From assembly GCA_000727475.1 (NCBI GenBank), contig KL647289.1, positions 8,298,629 through 8,362,628 of the forward strand: 64,000 bases of DNA, read 5' to 3'. A program made the translations under genes and the position numbers. The notes below the pieces were generated by a model. The model had not been told where the DNA came from, made no database searches, and saw only the letters and a list, made by a program, of their open reading frames with translations. Of the stretch, positions 60,890-64,000 are shown one piece after another. This DNA is from Sarcocystis neurona (taxonomy: Eukaryota; Apicomplexa; Conoidasida; Eucoccidiorida; Sarcocystidae). Position 1 is the stretch's first letter; each line of letters starts with the position of its first letter.

Positions 60890-60911
<22 letters not shown>
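31539..60911 (+). CDS. giant AGC-family Ser/Thr protein kinase (PKA/PKG-like core), 8 exons
   Basis: Exons as read: 31539-37497, 37947-39095, 40642-41320, 43950-44030, 47629-47705, 48683-57125, 58384-58480, 60639-60911. All introns are GT-AG, phases 1,1,2,2,1,2,0 match at every junction, and the total is 16,758 bp (5,585 codons plus stop). Kinase motifs in order: [20 protein letters not shown] (Gly loop), MALK (Lys codon 41217), [17 protein letters not shown] (alpha-C Glu codon 41274), [50 protein letters not shown] (Asp codon 48703), VDFGFAK (Asp codon 48757), [14 protein letters not shown] (T-loop Thr codon 57013), [48 protein letters not shown], and C-tail PPFVPP...[11 protein letters not shown]. 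All catalytic residues are present, so activity is plausible. No cyclic-nucleotide-binding domain is visible in the ~2,370-residue N-terminal region, so classical PKG is unlikely. Two inserts interrupt the core. The start codon is the first in-frame ATG and is uncertain. Confidence 0.8.
37947..39095 (+). CDS. kinase gene exon 2: linker to the Gly-rich loop
   Basis: Starts after ctttctgcag in phase 1 and ends at ACT GTA G|GTAAGAG. Ser-rich (AGC-encoded) first half, Gln/Arg-rich second half. The last 35 residues are helical and lead into the kinase fold: [20 protein letters not shown] then AVRTVG, with the Gly of the loop completed by the next exon. The LSLSDFxxxRTVG start is typical of AGC kinases. 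Confidence 0.75.
39096..40641 (+). other. kinase intron 2 (1,546 bp)
   Basis: From G|GTAAGAG to gctgctgcag. Non-repetitive compared with the later introns, apart from TATA at 39779-39796. Short antisense and sense frames inside it show no domain. Confidence 0.7.
40642..41320 (+). CDS. kinase gene exon 3: Gly loop, beta-2/beta-3 insert, catalytic Lys, alpha-C
   Basis: Begins after gctgctgcag and completes [17 protein letters not shown] 171-codon Gln/Ser/Arg/Ala-rich insert (40689-41201) then precedes [14 protein letters not shown]. The exon continues [20 protein letters not shown] and ends at GTTAACAG|GTAGAG, giving HPFIVNS after splicing to 43950. One frame is open across the whole exon. Confidence 0.8.
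41321..43949 (+). other. kinase intron 3 (2,629 bp), microsatellite-filled
   Basis: From AACAG|GTAGAG to ctcctgcag. 41460-42260 is a long ACAT/ACGT-based array; the rest is TATA/CACA mixtures and short unique stretches. No independent gene is seen. Confidence 0.75.
41460..42260 (+). repeat. ACAT/TACG tetranucleotide array
   Basis: About 800 bp of tandem ACAT units, with a 12-bp higher-order unit of the 'gtaggtatacat' type at about 41560-41630. Because the 12-bp period is a multiple of three, minus-strand frames stay open (Met-Tyr-Val-Cys repeats); these are artefacts. Confidence 0.9.
43950..44030 (+). CDS. kinase gene exon 4: beta-4/beta-5 and hinge
   Basis: An 81-bp exon between ctcctgcag and CTGCG|GTACGC, phase 2 on both sides. 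Encodes (S)[18 protein letters not shown] and GGELFSVLR, the hinge/alpha-D signature of AGC kinases. Confidence 0.85.
44031..47628 (+). other. kinase intron 4 (3,598 bp)
   Basis: From CTGCG|GTACGC to acgtttgcag. Mostly CATA/TATA microsatellite (44700-45500, 47080-47500). Less repetitive patches lie at 44400-44690, 45580-45760, 45970-46460 and 46560-47060. Two of these hold short plus-strand frames (45978-46286 and 46905-47030) of ordinary composition, with no recognised product. Confidence 0.7.
47629..47705 (+). CDS. kinase gene exon 5: alpha-E helix
   Basis: A 77-bp exon from gtttgcag| to TTCACA|GTACGT. Encodes [20 protein letters not shown] then LEYLH; the split codon joins to 48683 as AGT (Ser), giving [15 protein letters not shown]. 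Phases 2 and 1 match both neighbours. The reading frame differs from the longer overlapping frame at this place, but the kinase match is unambiguous. Confidence 0.85.
47706..48682 (+). other. kinase intron 5 (977 bp) with a CAG tract
   Basis: From CACA|GTACGT to aaaatttag. 47730-48380 is CAG-rich, followed by TATA/CATA microsatellite to 48640. Splicing exactly at these borders gives [18 protein letters not shown], so the CAG tract is intronic in this transcript. Confidence 0.7.
48683..57125 (+). CDS. kinase gene exon 6: catalytic loop, DFG, giant insert, T-loop to alpha-F
   Basis: An 8,443-bp exon open in a single frame throughout. It starts after aaaatttag with [20 protein letters not shown] and [11 protein letters not shown] (to 48780). 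It then runs through 2,741 Ala/Ser/Gln/Thr-rich codons and returns to the kinase fold at 57004 with [20 protein letters not shown] and [18 protein letters not shown]. It ends at ACCGG|GTACAT in phase 2. No donor/acceptor pair is needed to keep the frame; cryptic introns inside the insert cannot be excluded. Confidence 0.8.
48781..57003 (+). repeat. CAG/CTG-rich insert in the kinase activation segment
   Basis: 8,223 bp (2,741 codons) between DFGFAKQL and [10 protein letters not shown]. Blocks alternate between CAG orientation (for example 49200-49480, 49556-49730, 50720-51030, 55640-55860) and CTG orientation (for example 48790-49060, 50260-50660, 53840-54550). In the coding frame the CAG blocks give Gln, Ser or Ala, while the CTG blocks give almost entirely Ala (GCT). 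An ordinary PKA/PKG activation segment has fewer than ten residues at this place. Confidence 0.8.
57126..58383 (+). other. kinase intron 6 (1,258 bp)
   Basis: From ACCGG|GTACAT to ggactgcag. TATA/CATA microsatellites at 57390-57760; a CTG-rich patch at 58120-58240. No gene seen. Confidence 0.7.
58384..58480 (+). CDS. kinase gene exon 7: alpha-G region
   Basis: A 97-bp exon between ggactgcag| and GCCAAG|GTACAC, entering in phase 2 and leaving in phase 0. Encodes (G)[19 protein letters not shown] then [13 protein letters not shown], aligning with the PKA/PKG 'GxPPFxxxxxxxxYxxIL' segment directly after MLTG of exon 6. Confidence 0.85.
58481..60638 (+). other. kinase intron 7 (2,158 bp)
   Basis: From GCCAAG|GTACAC to gatgatgcag. 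Microsatellite at 58610-59290 and 59570-59800. A CTG/GCT-rich tract at 59920-60610 ends just before the acceptor. A plus frame at 59283-59657 is open and non-repetitive for about 90 codons, without a recognised product. Confidence 0.7.
60639..60911 (+). CDS. kinase gene exon 8: subdomain XI and AGC C-tail
   Basis: Starts in phase 0 after gatgatgcag. Encodes [40 protein letters not shown] and [20 protein letters not shown], then YPDSEENG. Subdomain XI Arg (QRP) is present. The C-tail has the FDW, PPF and FDEYP landmarks of PKA/PKG-type kinases. After ENG the frame runs into (TA)n and stops at TAG 60909. The last ~20 residues are therefore encoded by microsatellite, unless an unseen donor (for example AACG|GTGCGA near 60839) leads to a further exon. 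Confidence 0.75.
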
Positions 60912-60926
<15 letters not shown>

Positions 60927-61750
60927 TTGATAAATAGCTATAGACGTACATGTACGAAGTATCGCGCGTTCATCTACACATATATACTACATATACATAT
61001 ACTTACACATATATATATACATGTATACCTATTTCTGTGCGTGTATATTGACACATATGTGTATATATATATGTGTGCGTATGGGATTTATGTGTGCATA
61101 CATATATATATTTATGTATGTCTATCTATACGATGAAAATGCATATGTGTACATACACATATATATATGGCTACGTTTAGACTGATATATACTTTTACAT
61201 GTACATGTGTATATTTGAAGATTATGTGTTTAAGTACATATATGTGCAGAGGCATCTTGCAAAGGTATATTTATGTGGGTTGAGATCTACATGTGTGTCC
61301 CTGCTGACGTACACCGTCCGACAAATATTCGTGCTGCTGCTCCCCTTCTCCGGAAGGCACGCACGCACAGCGATATTGTCTACTTGTAGAAGAACATGGA
61401 GAGTCGCCAGAACGAAACGAAGTTTCTACAGTGCACCCGTCTCCCTCGTTGCATGTATATATACATACACATATGAATATAGACACTTGCACGTGGATAC
61501 ACAAGTAGAAATTCTTATCTGTAGGTGTACACATGCGGGTGATTATATATATATGTGTATGTGTATATGTTTATATTCCTCTGTGCGTGGCCACCACAAG
61601 AAGGAGTTCCTTGGTCTCCTTTCTCCCGGTGGACGCTCCTATGAGTTTTGCATGATACGGAATTTCAACAGTGACAGAACTTGATACGGACGCCTTCGTA
61701 TACCGACATTCCCGCTTATACACGCATATACATATATATATATGTAGAGG
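60912..61750. repeat. microsatellite spacer downstream of the kinase
   Basis: (GA)n at 60911-60926, then TATA/CATA mixtures to 61200. 61260-61480 is more complex, and TATA returns at 61545-61570 and 61726-61744. No gene supported. Confidence 0.6.
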
Positions 61751-61755
61751 TAGAT

Positions 61756-61928
61756 GGATAGAGAAAGCAGCACTGTACTGATGCTGGCCAAACGTAGAAT
61801 TGAAAGAACTGCAGCTTTCTTTATCTATATGTGTATTTGTCTATCTATCTGTCTACCTATTACCTTTCTGTTTCACTATTTATCGATATCCCTCTTTCCG
61901 TCTCCCTATAGAAGCGGCTATTTGTCCC
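61756..61928 (+). repeat. left arm of an inverted repeat
   Basis: About 173 bp whose reverse complement recurs at 63302-63478. Shared landmarks in order: 'tagagaaagcagca', 'gctggccaaacgt', 'gaattgaaagaact', 'tttgtctatctat', 'gtctaccta', 'tacctttctgt', 'atcgatatccctc', 'agc-gctatttg'. Identity is about 80-85% by eye. Confidence 0.8.
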
Positions 61929-62109
61929 CGTGCGTGTCCGCGTTATATACTGCAGCTGTCTATACATATAATGGGGAGTATACAACATAAGTTTGTGGGC
62001 TCCTGATATTTCTCTCCCCTTCCGAAGTTTTGCAAGCACCCTGCTTCTTTCAGATATGCGTAGCCATCACTGCCTGTTGGCGTAGCTACAAGGAAACGCG
62101 GCTTCACAC

Positions 62110-63275
62110 CAACTCTCTCTCTCTCTCTCTGTCTCTCTGTCTCTGGTGGCCGTCTCTCTGTATGTCTCCCTGCCTCCCCGTCTTGCTGTCTCCCTGCCTC
62201 CCCGTCTTGCTGTCTCCCTGCCTCCCCGTCTTGCTGTCTCTCTGTCTCTCCCCGCCTCTCCCCGCCTCCCTGCCTTCCTGTCACTGTCTCTCTGCCCGTC
62301 TCTGTCACTGTCTCCGTCTCCCTCTGCGTCTCCCTGTCTCTGTCCGTCTCACCGTCTCTCTGTCTCTGGTGGCCGTCTCTGTATGTCCCCCTGTCTCATC
62401 GTCTCTGTCTGTCCCTGTTTCTCCGTCTCCCTGTCTCCCCGTCTCCCTGTCTTTGTCTCTGCCTCCCTGTCTCCCTGTCACCGTNNNNNNNNNNNNNNNN
62501 NNNNNNNNNNNNNNNNNNNNNNNNNNNNNNNNNNNNNNNNNNNNNNNNNNNNNNNNNNNNNNNNNNNNNNNNNNNNNNNNNNNNNNNNNNNNNNNNNNNN
62601 NNNNNNNNNNNNNNNNNNNNNNNNNNNNNNNNNNNNNNNNNNNNNNNNNNNNNNNNNNNNNNNNNNNNNNNNNNNNNNNNNNNNNNNNNNNNNNNNNNNN
62701 NNNNNNNNNNNNNNNNNNNNNNNNNNNNNNNNNNNNNNNNNNNNNNNNNNNNNNNNNNNNNNNNNNNNNNNNNNNNNNNNNNNNNNNNNNNNNNNNNNNN
62801 NNNNNNNNNNNNNNNNNNNNNNNNNNNNNNNNNNNNNNNNNNNCCCGTCTCCCTGCCTCCCTGCCTCCCTATGACTGTCTCTCTGCCCGACTCTGTCTCT
62901 GCCCCTCTCTGTCTGTCTCCCTCTCCCTCTGCGTCTCCCTGTCTCTGTCCGTCTCACGGTCTCCCTGCCTCACTGTCTCCCTGCCCCTCTGTCTACCCGT
63001 CTCTCCCTCTTTCTGCCTCCCTGTCACTGTCTCTCTGTCCCTCTCTGTCTGTCTCCATCTCCCTCTGTCTGCCTCTCCCTCTGTCCGTCTCCCTGTGTCA
63101 CCGTCTCTCTGTCTGACCGTCTCTCCCTCTCTCCCTCCCCCGTCTCTCCGTCTCCCTCTGTCTCCCTATCTCACCGTCTCTTCGTCTCTCCGCCCCCGTC
63201 TCCCTGTCCCCCTGTCTCTCTGTCTCCCTGTCTCTCTGTTTCTCCCTCTCTCCGTGCCCTTCTCTGTCTCTCTCT
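62110..63275 (+). repeat. polypyrimidine (CTCCCTGTCT) minisatellite
   Basis: C/T-rich plus strand made of variants of ctccctgtctctctgtct. At 62163-62236 a 24-bp unit containing ccccgtcttgctgtct repeats three times. It lies between the two inverted-repeat arms and is interrupted by the assembly gap. Open frames here (Ser/Leu/Pro/Val or Arg/Gln/Thr) are repeat artefacts. Confidence 0.85.
62485..62843. other. assembly gap (359 N)
   Basis: A run of undetermined bases inside the polypyrimidine minisatellite. The true repeat length is unknown, and the two flanks could be joined incorrectly. Confidence 0.99.
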
Positions 63276-63301
63276 TCACGAGCATATGTGTAGTTGGCGA
63301 A

Positions 63302-63478
63302 GGAGCAAATAGCTGCTTATATAGAGGGACAGAATGAGGGATATCGATAGATATTGAGACAGAAAGGTAAACAAGTAGGTAGACGGATAGATAGACAAAT
63401 GCACAGATAGGTAAATACGCTTGAGTTCTTTCAATTCCACGTTTGGCCAGCACCAGTACGTTGCTGCTTTCTCTACCC
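63302..63478 (-). repeat. right arm of an inverted repeat
   Basis: Reverse-complement counterpart of 61756-61928. Similarity fades at both ends: beyond 63478 and towards the minisatellite the two flanks do not match. Confidence 0.8.
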
Positions 63479-63683
63479 AACTTTACTCTTTCGCTTTGTT
63501 GCTGTCCTTCCCTTCCCCTTTCTGCCTCTCCTTCTCCAGTTTGCTTTTCTATTCCGTTTTCCCTGTGTGTAGTTGATGCGAGATTGTTTGGTGGAGACGA
63601 CCACCTCAGTCTTTCCCTATTCCCCCCTCTCTATCCCTCTATCTCTGTATATGTATGTGCAGTTTTTGACCACGTGCGTATTT

Positions 63684-63995
63684 TCAGACGCCTCCAGGCC
63701 CCCACACCTGCATATGACACTTTCTTCTTCTCCTCCTTTCGTGTCTCTGTATCCATTCTTTCAGTGTCTCTCTGTGCCCAACATTAGATGTAAGGGTCGC
63801 AAGCATATATACATGTATATATACGTATATACACATGCGTAGATTTTGTGCAGAGCGTAAATTTTTCCTCCTTTTCGCATTGTGGGCGCCGTCTCTAGTC
63901 CCGTCTCTAGCCCCGCTCTTCTCTCTTCTCTTTTTGTCCTCCTTCAATACGTCCTCGTGTTCACCTGGAGATAACGCCTCGACTGAATTTCTCAC
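63684..63995 (-). CDS. possible exon, hydrophilic, at the window edge
   Basis: The minus frame reads SVEALSPGEHEDVLKEDKKR then REKSGARDGTRDGAHNAKRR before running into microsatellite near 63840. It is strongly charged and unlike the microsatellite translations around it. It could be an exon of a minus-strand gene lying mostly beyond the window; it is equally open to chance. Confidence 0.2.
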   Translation of the reverse strand: MRNSVEALSPGEHEDVLKEDKKRREKSGARDGTRDGAHNAKRRKNLRSAQNLRMCIYVYIHVYMLATLTSNVGHRETLKEWIQRHERRRRRKCHMQVWGPGGV

Positions 63996-64000
63996 TTTTG

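Noticed and set aside
31539..60911. Calling the kinase a cGMP-dependent kinase (PKG)
   Set aside because: The KLVDFGFAK and FDEYP-type C-tail resemble PKG as well as PKA, but no cyclic-nucleotide-binding domain is visible in the N-terminal region.
62030..63337. 435-codon plus frame across the gap
   Set aside because: Made of CTCCCTGTCT repeats and undetermined bases; pure repeat translation.
1..64000. CRISPR arrays, bacterial operons, ribosome binding sites
   Set aside because: The window is eukaryotic: introns, microsatellites and CAG-encoded homopolymers; the tandem arrays have no spacer structure.
1..64000. Telomeric TTTAGGG/CCCTAAA arrays
   Set aside because: None seen, so a chromosome end is not supported.

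Overview
The window looks like nuclear DNA of a coccidian apicomplexan, most probably an Eimeria species. CAG/CTG trinucleotide tracts pervade the long open frames and encode runs of Ala, Gln and Ser. Genes are split by GT-AG introns full of (TA)n, (CA)n and (ACAT)n microsatellites. CAG-rich blocks alternate with a repeat-poor stretch (about 23.5-29.7 kb), which resembles the repeat-rich/repeat-poor segmentation known for Eimeria tenella chromosomes. Genus is an inference; nothing here is species-diagnostic.

Layout. 1-2.8 kb: microsatellite-rich spacer. 2.8-6.6 kb (+): multi-exon gene with staphylococcal-nuclease-like segments split by a CAG-rich insert. 6.6-8.6 kb: spacer. 8.6-9.6 kb (-): Gln-rich coiled-coil protein. 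9.6-14.8 kb: spacer with a 52-bp minisatellite, a polypurine block and unresolved candidate exons. 14.8-20.4 kb (-): one or two large Gln/Ala/Ser-rich genes with a few ordinary-looking islands. 20.4-23.3 kb: CTG-rich upstream region and a small candidate gene. 23.3-29.7 kb: repeat-poor segment with only fragmentary exon candidates. 29.7-31.4 kb: unresolved coding-like patches and a 76-bp tandem duplication. 31.5-60.9 kb (+): a single giant AGC-family protein kinase gene. 60.9-64 kb: microsatellites, then a polypyrimidine minisatellite (holding a 359-base assembly gap) flanked by inverted repeats of about 175 bp.

The main result is the kinase. Every conserved AGC motif can be recovered in order: Gly-loop GTGTLG, ALK lysine, alpha-C Glu, [28 protein letters not shown] and a C-tail ending FDEYP. 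They lie in eight exons. All junctions are GT-AG, intron phases match at every boundary, and the summed exon length is an exact multiple of three (16,758 bp, about 5,585 codons from the first in-frame ATG). The catalytic core is interrupted by a 171-residue insert between beta-2 and beta-3. A second insert of about 2,741 residues lies inside the activation segment, between DFGFAKQL and the T-loop [10 protein letters not shown]. Inside that insert, blocks in CTG orientation appear mostly as GCT (Ala), with very little poly-Leu or poly-Cys, which argues that it is translated.

Limits: frames in CAG repeats are easily confused because none of the six frames of (CAG)n contains a stop. Exon borders outside the kinase core are approximate and no similarity search was possible.
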